A DNA stretch of 64,000 nt from Straminergon stramineum (taxonomy: Eukaryota; Streptophyta; Bryopsida; Hypnales; Calliergonaceae): contig OY987273.1 of NCBI GenBank assembly GCA_963920665.1, positions 15,378,501 through 15,442,500 of the forward strand, written 5' to 3'. Made by a program: the position numbers and the translations under genes. The notes under the pieces were generated by a model. That model saw only the letters and a program-made list of their open reading frames with translations, was not told where the DNA came from and did not search any database. Within the stretch, counting starts at the first letter, position 1; each line of letters starts with the position of its first letter. This document shows, in pieces, positions 35,485 to 47,324 of the stretch.

Positions 35485-38400
35485 TGTCATATGCACAGTG
35501 GAGTGTCAATACCATTACAACACCAAAACGTCGTAAAATGACTCAATATATTGTCCCAAGGGATTCCAGACTGTTGCTGTAAGCCGAGATTATCTGTATT
35601 ACCAACTTAAGCACTCTCTTCACCTCTTTTCTCTCTTTTCCAAATCACTACCTTTCTAGAATCCAATCCAAATCCGCTCCTTTCCAGAATCCAGATCCAT
35701 CACTTCTCACATACATTAGTTTTTGATGCCTCTGTTTTATCCTCAGAGGGTCTGCCTTTGATCTTGTAGAGGGGTAGGGACTCACCACTCATATTCCTCA
35801 CTCTCTCTTCTCTCTCTAAACTACACAAAACACACTTAGACCAAATGTTGCACTAAATCAGACCAAAAAACACTCTCACAACTTCCCAAATGGCCAATCC
35901 GGAAGGCAGGTCACTTAGAGCCATAACAAGTCTTCTCCACTACAATGACAGATCAATAGAAATTGGAACCGATGGGGGATTGTTAATCGTTCACTAGACT
36001 AATCCTAAGGTTTGGCAATCCTTCCAGAGAATAGGATGGGAATTTTCCGTTGGCGGTTGCTTATTTCCGTACAGAACCCTCCTTGATATTCCGAATGCAC
36101 ACCCACACCACTCCTTGCCGGATTTCTGTTCCAGTGTTTTAAAGGCACTATGCACAAGACCATATTCACAAGTCTAAACTACGTCACAAACGTTCCCTCC
36201 CAAATTAGATCTAGTCACTTCAAATCCGGATTCCTCCTTTTCTCCTCCTCTCTCTTACACTTCAACACTCTCACAAACAAACACAAGAAAATTGGATATA
36301 CGATAGATCAATTCCTAAATGTCCACTTGGTGGCTCACATTAAAGAAAGGATGATAAGATAACGACTACAAGTACTAGGATGGAATGAGAGGACAACAAG
36401 CCTACCCTCCCTTTAAAACTCAAAACCCCAAAGGCAAAAATCCACCCAGAAATCTAGATGATCAATCACAGACTTTTCGAGAAACCTAGAAAGTCAGATC
36501 CTAAAAATCCGGAACCTAGGCCCACACCTAGAAACTTGGATCAGATTCAAAATTCAAATCCTAAATAACTAAAAACCTAACTACTTTGCCTTTTGCACCT
36601 TCTTCTAGCTGCACCCACCTTAACTCAATGGTGCCTGGATGGATGCCCTCGGATTTGCTTTCAGAGTCGCCTTCACCAAAGTTGTCCTCAATGTTGCCTA
36701 GGTTTGGATCTTCCGAATTTCCAAAGGTGAGTCTTCATCATCCATGTCTTCCTCCTCTTCTTCCTCTTCTGATCCGGTTTGGTACTCCTCTTCTTCAGAT
36801 TTCTTAATCTGAGTGACCTCCCTTTCGTCTTCTTCTCTTGGAGAGGTCTCATCTAGAACAATGGTAGTCCTCTCTTGCCTTGGTTGAGGCTATTGCATGT
36901 GCTCGAAGCTTTCCGGATGAGTCTAGGCTGGATTCTTGAGTCCTCCAATCTAGTCTGCCAAATCACCTCGGATAAGCAACCTAGGCATTTGAAGGGGTTC
37001 CTTATCAGGAAGACGGATTGTCATTAGCGGTGGCAAGAGAGTGACTTCTAGTAGTGCTAGTTCTTGTGTTGCGTCTGGCTACTATGTTTGCTCTCGAACT
37101 GTCTTCACGCTTTCGTGGATGGTCTTTTGCAGTTGAGTTGAGAAGGATTCGGTTGAATGTCGGAGAGTCTCCTTAGGAACTTCCGGTCTTGACGGAAGTA
37201 GTAGTGATGTTAAATTCACTAGAGTTTCTGTGTCAAAGTGGATTTCCGGAAAGTGGGAAAAATCCATGACATGATCTGGATCAATCCACCCTAAGAGCTG
37301 GCACATCTCTTTTAGTATGGAATCCATCCTTGATGAGAAGTTGACTAGGATCTGGACTACCTTGGATCCAGTGAAATGTCCTTCCTCTATTAGCCAGTTC
37401 TGGACAAAGGAGGCCTTAACAACGAGCTTTGTGGGTCTATCCACCAGACCGAATAGGTTCTTGACAAGCTGCAGAGCCTCCTTCTCCCTTTGCTTTGCTA
37501 TGGCTAACTCTCCTTTTGCCCAACTCAACTTGGCCTAAAGGTCAATCTTTTCCTTCTGTAGATTCTCAATCTGTTTCTCCTTCCATCCCAACTCTTCCAG
37601 ATTCGAAAGTTTCTTCATCGTGTCGAGTATATCCTCTGGCTCAACCTTCAACTCCTTGCTAATCCTTCTGAGAAGGTCTACCAAGGTCTTGTGGTACTCC
37701 TGTGCATAGAACACCTAGTTGAATCCGATTTTGAAGAACCCAGAAATGTCTTCTTCTAGCTTTTCCGGAACCTTCTCCGAAATAGGGAGTTTCCCACGTG
37801 ATGCCAGATCGGTAGATTTCCTTCATCTCTGATCTATGAGCTGCTCCTCTTCTTCTGACTCTTCCTCTTCTTCGAATGCTGGCTCCTCTGCCTCCACTTC
37901 ATCCATGAGGCCGTAATGAAGGATTGTGGATCCGATGTTGTATTCTACCATTTCTGCGTCATTCAAAAGTTCTACATAGTGCTAGAGGTGGAACAGGTAA
38001 GGACCAATTGGGCTAGTCTTTGCCTTTCCTAAGTTGGCGGAAAGCTTGGAGACCATTGCTCCAATTACTTTGCCCTAGTTGACCAGTCTACCCTCCATTG
38101 CACCAAAAATGGTGTTGGCTACTGTAACTGTAACCCGAGTAGGCTTTTTTGGATACAAGATCAGGATCAAAAATTCTAGGACTTGCTTCTGCCTTGCATC
38201 TAGATAGTCGCTGATGGCATATCCCTCCTTGGAATGGGTTGCATTCCTAAATTTTCCTACTATGAACTTATCCATGTGGGAGGCTAATCTGGTTCCCTTT
38301 TCGAGGAATCCGTATACCTTGGCCCAAACCTCATTTGTCTAGGTTCCGGGTTGCCCCCTCACTATCAACTCATATTGATTTGGAGCTCCTACGATGAGCT

Positions 38401-38980
38401 CCTGAATCATCCTATCATTCTTCATAATCCATGGCCTAAGAAACAGACCAACACACCGTATCGTGCTCAGGTCGTCTTCTAACTACGATCGGTCCTTCAA
38501 CCTTTCTAGAATGGTCAAACAAACCATCCGTGCTGTAACTAATGGTTTACGAATATCTCCCTCTGCCATCATAAATTGGAACTAACTGAACTATTGAAAT
38601 GATCACTAATTCACCACTCTTTCACTCAACTATACGAGCGCAAAACCATTGCGGAAGAAAGAAGGAGGAGAAATGGAAGTAGCGGGGGTTAAGTACCCGT
38701 CATCCTATCGACCATTCTAGAAATGGACCATTTCCCTGTAATGGATCTCTAGATTCCTAGACTGGAACTCTAGACTATAGGTTGTCACTATCTGGATTAC
38801 CGGAATCCGGATCTCTCTTGGATCCCTTTACAAAACACCTGGATCATCCTCTTAGCTTTAATGCAATGTTTAGGCTCAGAGGATTCTAATTCTATTTTCC
38901 TATTGGAATTTTGAAAAAATTCCATACTATTATGAACCTATTTTATACTTATCCAGTGGATTCCGAGATTAAGTCTCGCA
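35485..38980 (-). mobile_element. Repeat X1, about 3.5 kb, inserted in the element A transposase
   Basis: The boundaries are set by the break in the transposase reading: DKAH before it, HTIVKFF after it. The repeat reads TGTCATATGCAC... to ...AAGTCTCGCA, so it has TG...CA ends. A diverged 6-bp duplication is plausible (GCCCAT left, ACTCAT right; 4 of 6). A second copy, X2, of nearly equal length lies inverted at 39,476-63,870. X carries one long degraded gene on its minus strand. The class is uncertain: ends resemble an LTR, but a 3.5 kb LTR holding a gene would be unusual. Confidence 0.7.
36581..38579 (-). pseudogene. Unknown helical/acidic protein gene in X1
   Basis: ATG 38,579 begins MAEGDIRKPLVTARMVCLT. 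The translation runs about 660 codons with frequent stops. Parts that match X2 include HMDKFIVGKFRNATHSKEGY, VANTIFGAMEGRLVN, a Glu-rich segment (EEEEESEEEE), a coiled-coil region (LSWAKGELAIAKQREKEALQ) and FSHFPEIHFDTET. No reverse transcriptase, integrase or zinc knuckle was seen. A gag-like or structural protein of a non-autonomous element is one possibility, but no family was recognised. The 3' end coordinate is approximate because of frameshifts. Confidence 0.5.
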
Positions 38981-38986
38981 ACTCAT

Positions 38987-39475
38987 ACCATTGTGAAGTT
39001 CTTCAAGTTGTGGCATATGCTAATACCTATATTTCAAAAGCACCAAACGAAGTATAAGTTGTTAATGCCAATGGTAACAAGATTTGCCTCAAATTTCATC
39101 ATGATGGATCGTTTGTTGAAGGTCAAAGCTGGATTGCAATAAAGTGTGGTTGATCCACAATGGATGCAATACATGCTCAAATTATAGGATACCAAGGAAA
39201 GAAAATCTCATACAGAGTTTCAGGAGGTGAAGACAATTTTGAGTGAGCATTATTCGAACCGTGCCACCAATTTCCAAGAATTGATGGCTCCTGTGGTGTT
39301 TGTTCTTCGTGATTTGGATGCCAAGACGTTATGCATGGGCAAGGTGTTGCACATTATGAGGAATTTAGAAAAGCATGTCTTCTCTTTATGAAAGGAACAT
39401 TTTGGTTTGTCTTCGAACCTAGCCATTCCTTCGGAGAAGTCATTTTATAAGCGACACAAAATAGTAGAGACAAAT
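38987..39475 (+). pseudogene. hAT transposase of element A, middle piece
   Basis: Reads HTIVKFFKLWHML, then KYKLLMPMVTRFASNFIMMDRLLKV in pieces, and later LDAKTLCMGKVLHIMRNLEKHVFSL, matching the region after the second catalytic Asp in the B and C transposases. It lies between X1 and X2, which shows that X1 and X2 are two separate insertions and not the arms of one element. Confidence 0.72.
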
Positions 39476-39888
39476 TATCGCAAGACGGAACTTGGAATCC
39501 ACCGAGTTAGTATGAAATAGTTTATAATAAGTATAGAATTTTTCAAATTTTTCAATAGGCAAACAGAAGTAGAATCTTCTAAGCATAAACATCGTATTAA
39601 AGCTATGAGGATGATTGAGGTGTTCCGTAAAAGGATCCAGGACAGATCCAAATTCCGAAAACCCGAATAGTGATAGCCTATAGTCTAGAGTTCCAGTCTA
39701 GGAATCTAGGGATCCGTTATGGGGAAACGGTTCACTTCTGGAACGGTTGGTAGGATGACGGGTACTTAACCCCTACCACTCCCATTTCTCCTCCCTCTTT
39801 CTTCTATAGTGGTTTTGTGCTTGTATAGTTGAATGAAAGAGTGGTGAATTAGTGATCATTTCAACAATTCAATTAGTTCCGGTTTACG

Positions 39889-39974
39889 ATGGCAAAGGGA
39901 GATATCCATAAATCATTAGTTACAGCACGGATGGTTTGTCCAACCATTCCAGAAAGGTTGAAGGACTGGTCGTA
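39889..39974 (+). pseudogene. Start of the X2 gene, cut by element C
   Basis: ATG 39,889 begins MAKGDIHKSLVTARMVCPT, the counterpart of the X1 gene start. About 29 codons later it is interrupted by the insertion of element C and resumes at 60,872. Confidence 0.6.
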
Positions 39975-39982
39975 GTTAGAAG
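39975..39982. repeat. Left target-site duplication of element C
   Basis: GTTAGAAG, identical to the copy at 60,864-60,871. X1 has this site once, unoccupied, at 38,476-38,483 (reverse strand). Confidence 0.93.
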
Positions 39983-40156
39983 TAGGGTTGTTCCAGCGGA
40001 CAATTCGACAACTCGACGAACACGACGTCCAACACGTTAAGTAGACCTTCTTGTCTGTCTAATAGAGTCAAACTTACCTTTGACTTTTAAAAAAAATTTC
40101 ACCCTCCCCATGAGGCCACTTGGATGCCATGTGGCAGACACATGTCTTCGATGTAG

Positions 40157-40275
40157 CATCCGAAAGGGGCGCATGCAGGTGTGGGCGACCTCGGGTTTGG
40201 GCGACCATGGGTGTGGGCGACCACGGGTAGGGCGACTTCGGGTTAAGGCTGGTGGGCAACCGCGGGTGTCGAGTA
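40157..40275. repeat. Left subterminal GC-rich array of element C
   Basis: Five to six units of GGGCGACCNCGGGT on the + strand, about 175 bp inside the left terminus. It is the inverted counterpart of the right subterminal array at 60,412-60,660. Confidence 0.75.
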
Positions 40276-40335
40276 CGTGGCAAGCTGTGAAGCAAAGACA
40301 CGAAGTGAGAACCCAAAGAGAAGTAACGCCCCACA

Positions 40336-40666
40336 CACTATAACAAAACATGGTAAAAAAAACCGTAGTCAAAATGGATTATGGTTCTTTTTGCCACGTT
40401 TTTGTGCATGCATGCATAGTGGGCTGGTAGCTTCTTTTGCAATTTTCCACTGAAGTTTTTGGAATTTTGGGGTGTGTAATATACCATTGGAAAGGTCTTT
40501 TAAATACCTTTCCAATGGTATATTGCACGCCCCAAAATTCCAAAAATTGCAGTGGTAAATTGCAAAAAACGTTGGCTGCGCACGTAGTGGGCCTGCACTA
40601 AAACGTGGCAAAAAGAACCATAGTCAATTTTGACTATAGTTTTTTTTACCATGTTTTGTTATAGTG
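40336..40666. mobile_element. CACTA-like foldback MITE, 331 bp
   Basis: Begins CACTATAACAAAACATGG and ends with its inverted copy, with the 3-bp duplication ACA on both sides (40,333-40,335 and 40,667-40,669). The whole length is one near-perfect inverted repeat with arms of about 160 bp meeting near 40,500. CACTA ends and 3-bp duplications are typical of the En/Spm group. It has no coding capacity. It sits between two GC-rich arrays of element C. Confidence 0.88.
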
Positions 40667-40672
40667 ACAATT

Positions 40673-41014
40673 ACCCGCGATCGCCCCCAAAGACCCGCAA
40701 TCGCCTCCCAAGGGACCCGCATGCGCCCGCAAAGACCTGTAGTCGCCCCCCGGAAGACTTACACGTGCCCCTGAAACCACAGTCGCCCCCCAAAAGACCC
40801 GCACGTGCCCTTGGACCCGCAGTCGCCCCGTCCAGGACCCGCACGCGCCCTTGGACCTGCAGTCGCCTCCTCAGACCCGAATGCACCCTACTAGACCCGT
40901 AGTCGCTCCCCGAGATCCGTGCGCACCCCTTAGAGACTACGGGTACAACCGGTGGTCGCCCATCTACACACACCCCATGACCAACTCTCACTCGCGCTCG
41001 CCCCACCTATTTAT
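40673..41014 (+). promoter_or_regulatory. GC-rich array and TATA-like box before the element C RING gene
   Basis: About 15 units of ACCCGCAGTCGCCCCC with variants (40,673-40,965), then TATTTAT at 41,008-41,014. The start codon follows 186 bp later. The C-rich strand is the sense strand. Confidence 0.7.
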
Positions 41015-41199
41015 CCACTCACCCAAGACCTTTTGGGCACCTTTCATTGAGGCTTCTTGTCTTGTATCCTTTAGTGGCTACATGCGTGAACCTTGACTAT
41101 TTACTATTTATTACATTCATCCACCCTTTTTACCTTAGTAGTTGTGGACCACCTAAACTCCCAAACGAGTTTTTTGAGCCTTAGACATGACAATCATTG

Positions 41200-43688
41200 A
41201 TGGCCATTGGAGTTAACAATGCTAGGGCATTGCCTATCTTCGTTGCTGCACAGACTGCCGGGGCATTATGAAAGGCTGCCGAAGACAAACATCACAAGCG
41301 TAGGGGCACTATTCATCGGAAGCGATTGCACGTGCTCAATAGTGAAGCCCACCTTGCTTTTAAGGGTTGGAATGAAGAACCAGAGCCTTGGACAATACAA
41401 ACCTGCGAAGATTGCATCGAGTGGTGCCACATTAGCAAGTTCTTTCCTTTATGGCGTCATCATTATAATCGGCACACCAATAAGGCCAACTTGAAGTACT
41501 CTGAGAATCCAGCATTCCTTCAAAGATGCTTTGAATTGTGGCAAGTCCTCTACAAAATCGCCTTTGTAGATAGGAACGAGGTCCCCCTCTTCCTTGCTAG
41601 AGGAGTATATGCTGAGGTCGCTCTAAACAAAGAGGTTGATTGAAGCACAATCAAGAGAAGTATGTATATCACTTGTCCAGAGAGTGGTTTCATCCCAAGA
41701 GGAGTTCTAGCCTTTCCTAAGGGGGGGACTTGGTCCTATTCGAAGTGCATACAAAACGCAAACCCCTGCCACTGAGGTTGACACTGAGGAGTCTGAAGAA
41801 GATGATGACTCTGATGGTACACGCGTCCATAGGGTCATACGAATCGTGGAGCAATCTGTTTGCCCTAGTGAGGTTTGAAATGAAATTGTAGAAGGACCCG
41901 CGACATCCATGGGACAACAACGAAGGCAACCATCTAGAGTATGGCGTTCAGCAACACAAGTAGGACCCGCATTGATTCCAACTCTAGTTCCTAACTCATC
42001 GTTGCCAACACATCGCACAAATGACGTCTTCGACTTCGGGCCCGATGAGGACATGACTATGGAAGAAACTGACCGTGTTCCCATTTCTCCATCAACAATG
42101 GGCTCAAGCCATGACATTATGACTTTGGCAAAAGCTCTGGACCTCCTCAAGACCAAAGATGTTGAAATTTCTTCACTACATAATGAAATGAGGAAATTGT
42201 GATGTGAGTGTGAACACAAAAGTACACTCATCTCTCAACTACAGAACTACAACGCCTCCGTGAGAAAGACCATGACACTTTCACTTTGTCAGATATGGAT
42301 GATGCCTTTATTGAGCAAAACCTCCAAAATGTGGACAAGGTTGTGGGGGACCTTACCAACCATATCCTTCAGCGTTCTCCTCTTGCCAAGCGCACTAGAC
42401 ACTCCCCCATCATTCCAAATACACTTCCTACTATTGTCACAAGATATACTACCAATGACACAATTGACCTCAATGGGACCCAATACTCTCTTTCGTTTCC
42501 TGTGGTTCCATCAATTATTCAATTGGAGAAAGACCATGGACTTCAAGAAGAAAATAAGATGCTTTGAAGAAAATTGGCTAAGTTGACTGCCACATACTAC
42601 CATTTGAAGGTCGCTTGCATTCTCTCCGTGGATAGATCCCAACAGTTACAAAGGAGCTAGAGAAAGTTTCTAGAAACTTTGTTGCAAATGCTCCTAAATG
42701 TGAGAATGGATTGACGCCATGGGCATTGTTGGAGGACATGTTTTCCAATAACATGTGCATGGTGGAATTGCCACAAAAGGAGGTCATAGATTGGAGCAAA
42801 AATGGTTGGGACCACGAAAACCAAATGTCTAGCCACATAGAAGAGAAGAAACGAATGCTCCTTTGGCCCAAGCCTGCACCTTTTGTTTTGGACCATACCA
42901 AATGCCCCATATGTCTTGAACAATTTGGTCCCGAAGGGGGTTGGGCACTAGGATCTTGAGCACATGTATACCACCCCCAATGTCTCATCACGCAATGCTT
43001 GATTAGACGACGTTGTGTGATTTGTTCACCACCATTCCACGATCGCCTGTATACCATGTTCAACTTGATGACCTACATGCCTCCTTCTTGGGAACACACA
43101 CGTGATACTACAGCTGGCACAACCTTGTGGGGCCGAGATTTGGTTTGGAGTTGGCGAGAAGGACAACATGATCAAGAAAAAGGACCTACTAGCTCGCAAT
43201 TGAATTGGGAAACAGACCCAGACAAAATTGCTAAAGTTGCACCGAGGCTCATGGGAAAGGGGCCACAAAACGAAGGGAGGAGGGCATTCTTCTTCCAATG
43301 CCTTGGTGGATATTGGGACAAGACCTCCTCAACCTTCAACTGGGGTCCTCATCCACAATGACACCGTTGGAATTTAGAAGGAGAAAGGGTGGCTAATCAA
43401 GATGATAGTGCCTCCCTAGAAGACTTGACTAGTATGGCTTACTTGGACTCTATGTACGGACCATATTACCAAAGTCAAGCACTGGACTACTTGTTGGAAG
43501 CACATTCTCCACAAACAACAAGGACCCTCCAAGCTCTACAGGACTTTAACGTGTTGCAATCAATTTTGAAGGTACACAGACTAGCTTCACAAACCCGTGC
43601 AAAGCGAAAGCTAGGGGTTGGGGAAGCATTGACCTACGAACAAGGTGAAGGAAGTGGCTTTCAAAACAACCCAAATGTAATTGACTAG
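41200..43688 (+). pseudogene. WCHI-RING gene of element C
   Basis: ATG 41,200 reads MAIGVNNARALPIF; TGA at 41,269 comes before the conserved domain. The WCHI domain (41,360-41,645) is well kept: LAFKGW, CEDCIEWCHISKFFPLW, FLQRCFELWQVLY and GVYAEVALNKEVD. Frameshifts near 41,720 (a G run), 42,270 and 42,650 break the coiled-coil middle. The RING finger (42,900-43,035) reads CPICLEQFGPEGG, AHVYHPQC and CVIC, but the third ligand codon is TGA. The tail has LMTYMPPSWEH, LVWSW and FFFQCLGGYWD, matching element B, and ends at TAG 43,686. It would act, if intact, like other RING-H2 proteins in ubiquitin transfer (inference). It is more damaged than the kinase and coiled-coil genes beside it. Confidence 0.75.
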
Positions 43689-44923
43689 ACATTCGTAGGA
43701 ATCATGCAATTTAGCCTTACCTCCCATCATAATAGATGACAAGTAAGGGTTAGGTTTTAGTTACACTATGTTTCTAGTTGTTTTGGCAAGTACAATGGAG
43801 TGGTTTAGGGTTTGCTTCTTTCATTCCACTTCTACAACTTCCTAGCATACCTATATACGGCAATTCCATATGGCATCGATTTTTATTTAATACTACCTTT
43901 TTTTCCTCTCTACCAAAGTACCAATTTCTGAAATCATATCGAGAATGATCTTTTCCAGTTCTTCCAAAAATAGATTGTATGAATCAAATCAACAAAGCTC
44001 TTAAAGTTTAACTTTTCAAATTAATTTCACTTGCATTGAGAAGAAAACTAGGTCACTACTCACTAGAGTGGAGCATCATTGTCCAATTGGATATTTCCTT
44101 TCATATTCTTTAAAATCGTGTGGTTCTAATCACAGGAAGCTTTTCCTCTAAGCTTTCAAGATACTTGGCCAAAGAAGGAATAAAAGGGGTTCAAATACAA
44201 CATGCCCCTTTTCGTGGATGTTGACTTGTTGACTTCACATTACCATACCTTCAAATGGTTCACCCTGTCCTTGGAGGTTAAAATTTTGATTCATAAAAAA
44301 CATGAGTAGGCCAACTTACAGATAAAACCTACCTAATTCCTCAATATCCATTGTAATTTTCTTCAAATTACACTAAAGCTAGAATTCTAAAAAATCCTAC
44401 ATACAAGGAGGAACAATGCAGCAAATCACCTGAGACAAATAAGCCCAATAAATTTCCTCAATTAATATAGTATTTTGGTCACAATCAGTTCTTAGTTCTC
44501 CACTATTCATATGAAAATCATAAATACAAGTTGTATTGTAGATTTCATGAGGACATTCTCACAAAATACTATGTCGACTTTTATGGTCAAGAATCAAGAA
44601 CTTTCCATCAATCCCATGTTCCTATTCGATTGTAATTATGTGCGAGAATCCCATTCCATTCATCATACCATCACCTTCTCCCAAAACATGAGAAAGACAT
44701 ATTCATCCATTTACAAAAGTTGTAAGATCCAAAAATGATGTGGCATTTTCTCCCTTCCATGCAAGCCACCAGTGTGCCTTCACCAATGTAACTATTCTAG
44801 TACATACATTGCTTCAAGACACTATATACATTGTTTTATCTCAAAACATTGCATTTCTTTATAACACCATGATAGGCAAAATACAAAATAATCATGGTGA
44901 AAGTATTTATACTCATTATATTC
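43689..44923. other. AT-rich spacer between convergent genes
   Basis: No coding frame with recognisable content; presumably the 3' untranslated regions of the two convergent genes. Confidence 0.45.
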
Positions 44924-46396
44924 CTAGGTATTTAATTTTGTGTTGAGGTAGTCCTTCAAAATGGGCTCCGGATCCATTTGTTGTAATTCTGCATCAAACT
45001 TCCCTATGCTAGCTCTATTCGACTTATACCAATCCGAAAAAAAACGACTTTTTGTCCTCAGAGCTTTCAATTCCGATACCATCAATGGTAATCTTTGCTC
45101 ATGGAACTTCACCAACTTCTCAAGCGATGCTACTTCTCTAGCAACACTACCATATGTTGAGGAAGAAGCCAAAAGCTCTACTTTTGGAACGTGTTGGACG
45201 GTGGCCTCGTAATATTCTTTTTTCTTCTCCATTATTTGAAGTTCTAGGCTTCGCCTTTCATTTTGTGCCTGCTGACGTTTGTGGACAAGGGTTTCGAGTT
45301 TTGATTCCCATATCAAATAATGGTCCACTTTATGCACCTTCCCACTCTTCATTTCCTTCAAATAAAAATCGCAATTTCTTTTGAAGGAATGGAAGCCCTT
45401 GCCATTCTCTTCGATGACATTCGTTATGGCCTTCAACTGTTGCTTCAACACCTCTACAAAGGTGGGATTCATTTCTTGCTCCTTCAAAGTTTTCAATTGC
45501 TCGTTCTTTGCACGCAATGCTAATTTTGCACTTTCTATTTTGGCAAGTAACATTGCCTCTTCATTTTCTGAATCGCTTCCTCCGCCACTCTTGTCACCTT
45601 CTCGCAAAACGAGGTCCACTTTCCTAGCCACCCCATCATCCATGCCTTCTTCATCCGTATCTTGTACTATGATGGGCTCTTGAGCTAATTGTCCACTTTG
45701 GTCAACTCCCACATCCACAGCCGGCCTAGATTCTTATATGGCAACCTCCTCGTTATCGTTGTAGAAAGAATATCCATCGTATTCATGGGTGTGTTGATCA
45801 GAGCTAGAAGTCTCTGACCAAACCACGCTTTCATCGCGAACAAATGACTTCCCACGCTTCACCTTGGATAACATCTTCTTTACATCCACAAGTTCATCTG
45901 GTGGTAAAATTTTTGCAGTCTCCAGAATGATCGCAATAGGGACCTCCTTAAATGTAGACCAATCCACCTCCTTCTTCAATACATATTCAGCATACACCTT
46001 TCTCACAAGAAAGAAACAGAAATTGTCATTTCGGTAAGTTGAGTCCTCCAAATACAAGTGCTTCCACACCTCACAACATCTAAGTATGAAGCCCTTGTCC
46101 TTGGAGTATGGAAGATTTACTTTGTTTTGCTTCAAATGTTCTTTGTGCTGACACAAGGGAAATAATTTGCTGATGTGGCACCAATCCACGTATTTGCAAA
46201 CTGTTTTGCAACTTGAAGGCTCAAGTTCATTTCTCCAACCTTTAAATGCCTTAATCTTTGGATGGATCAAAATGGCCACATGCTTCTTGTGAATTTTACC
46301 GAACCATTTCTGACCCTTGTCGCAGATGAGCTTCATCTCTTGTCGTGTAAGGCGTTTGATTGTGGCAGGCGTCAATGGTGGGGGCTCATTCTCCAT
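44924..46396 (-). pseudogene. WCHI coiled-coil gene of element C, one nonsense codon from intact
   Basis: ATG 46,396 (MENEPPPLTPATIKRL) opens a 491-codon frame interrupted only by TAA at 45,734-45,736. The WCHI domain covers about residues 45-160: IKAFKGWRNELEP, CKYVDWCHISKLFPLCQH, FILRCCEVWKHLY and KVYAEYVLKKEVDWSTF. An acidic, Ser-rich linker (about 185-260) precedes a long coiled coil from about residue 275 to 470 (EEAMLLAKIESAKLALRAKN, then VASLEKLVKFHEQRL). No enzyme motif is present. A scaffold or dimerising partner of the WCHI-RING protein is a reasonable guess, not shown. The upstream array is at 46,715-47,065. Its low decay compared with the transposase of the same element is notable. 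Translation could be near full length in a sister copy. Confidence 0.8.
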
Positions 46397-46714
46397 AGTG
46401 CTCAATCTATACGATCAATTGTACTCGGATACTATGCCAAATATACCAAGCCTAAACCTTGTTGTACAAACTTAAATCTATTACCTCGTGGTAATTCACA
46501 TTTACAAATACATCAACATGAACATTTACAATCACAATCAAGTTTCAAACAATTCCGCATGATTTACAATCAATGGATGAAAGTGACATGAGGAGACATA
46601 GAATATCTTCCTCACAACACCCACCTCCCCTCTCAAGCCTGCAATTAGCCACTTCCAGGTGGATAAAAGACAAGGCGCAAAAGGGAAAGATGGGAGACTA
46701 TGGGTTTAGGCTCT

Positions 46715-47065
46715 GATTTTGTACCCGCAGTCGCCTTAGGGCGAGCGCGGCTCTAGATGGGGAACGTGCGGGTCCACAAGGGGAGGCGCGTGTGGGTTAG
46801 GAAGGCAACCGTAGGTCTAGGACCACAGCCAACGACCGCGGGTGATGGCGACTGCGGGTTTGGGGCGACTACGAGTCTGGGGTAACCGTAAGTGAGGGGA
46901 ACCCCAACTGGGGGCACGTGCAGGTCTGGGCGATTGCGGGTCTGGCACAACCACAACTGGGGGTGCTTGCAGGTCTAGGGCAACCGCGGGTCAAGGGCAA
47001 CTACGACTGGTGGGCGCGTGCGGGTCTGGGGCGACCGCGGGTCCCAAACCCCCGACTGCGACAAT
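46715..47065 (-). promoter_or_regulatory. GC-rich array before the element C coiled-coil gene
   Basis: About 16 units of GGGCGACCGCGGGTCTG on the + strand, C-rich on the gene's sense strand, about 320 bp before ATG 46,396. The segment at 46,632-46,679 between array and gene (TTTTATCCACCT, AAGTGGCTAA) closely resembles the one before the kinase gene. Confidence 0.7.
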
Positions 47066-47324
47066 ACATACCTTCACTGAATAGTGAAATTAGATTGCCT
47101 TAACAATTAGATTGACTTACCCCCAAATGGACCATGAAAAGAATTCATATTCAAACCCAAATGCATGCAAGTAGGTGATGTGTATGTACAATACTCAATA
47201 TTTTCGGTCCAAACATGCACTTCACATTAAAAATAGTTTATACACTTGCATTGCTTTTCCAAAATGAGATGCACAAAAGGTGGCCAACGTTACTATTCCT
47301 GCTAGAAAACTATTACATCAAATC

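Noticed and set aside
40671..41006. Gly/Arg-rich minus-strand frame of 111 codons
   Set aside because: It is the antisense reading of the CCCGCAGTCGCCC array.
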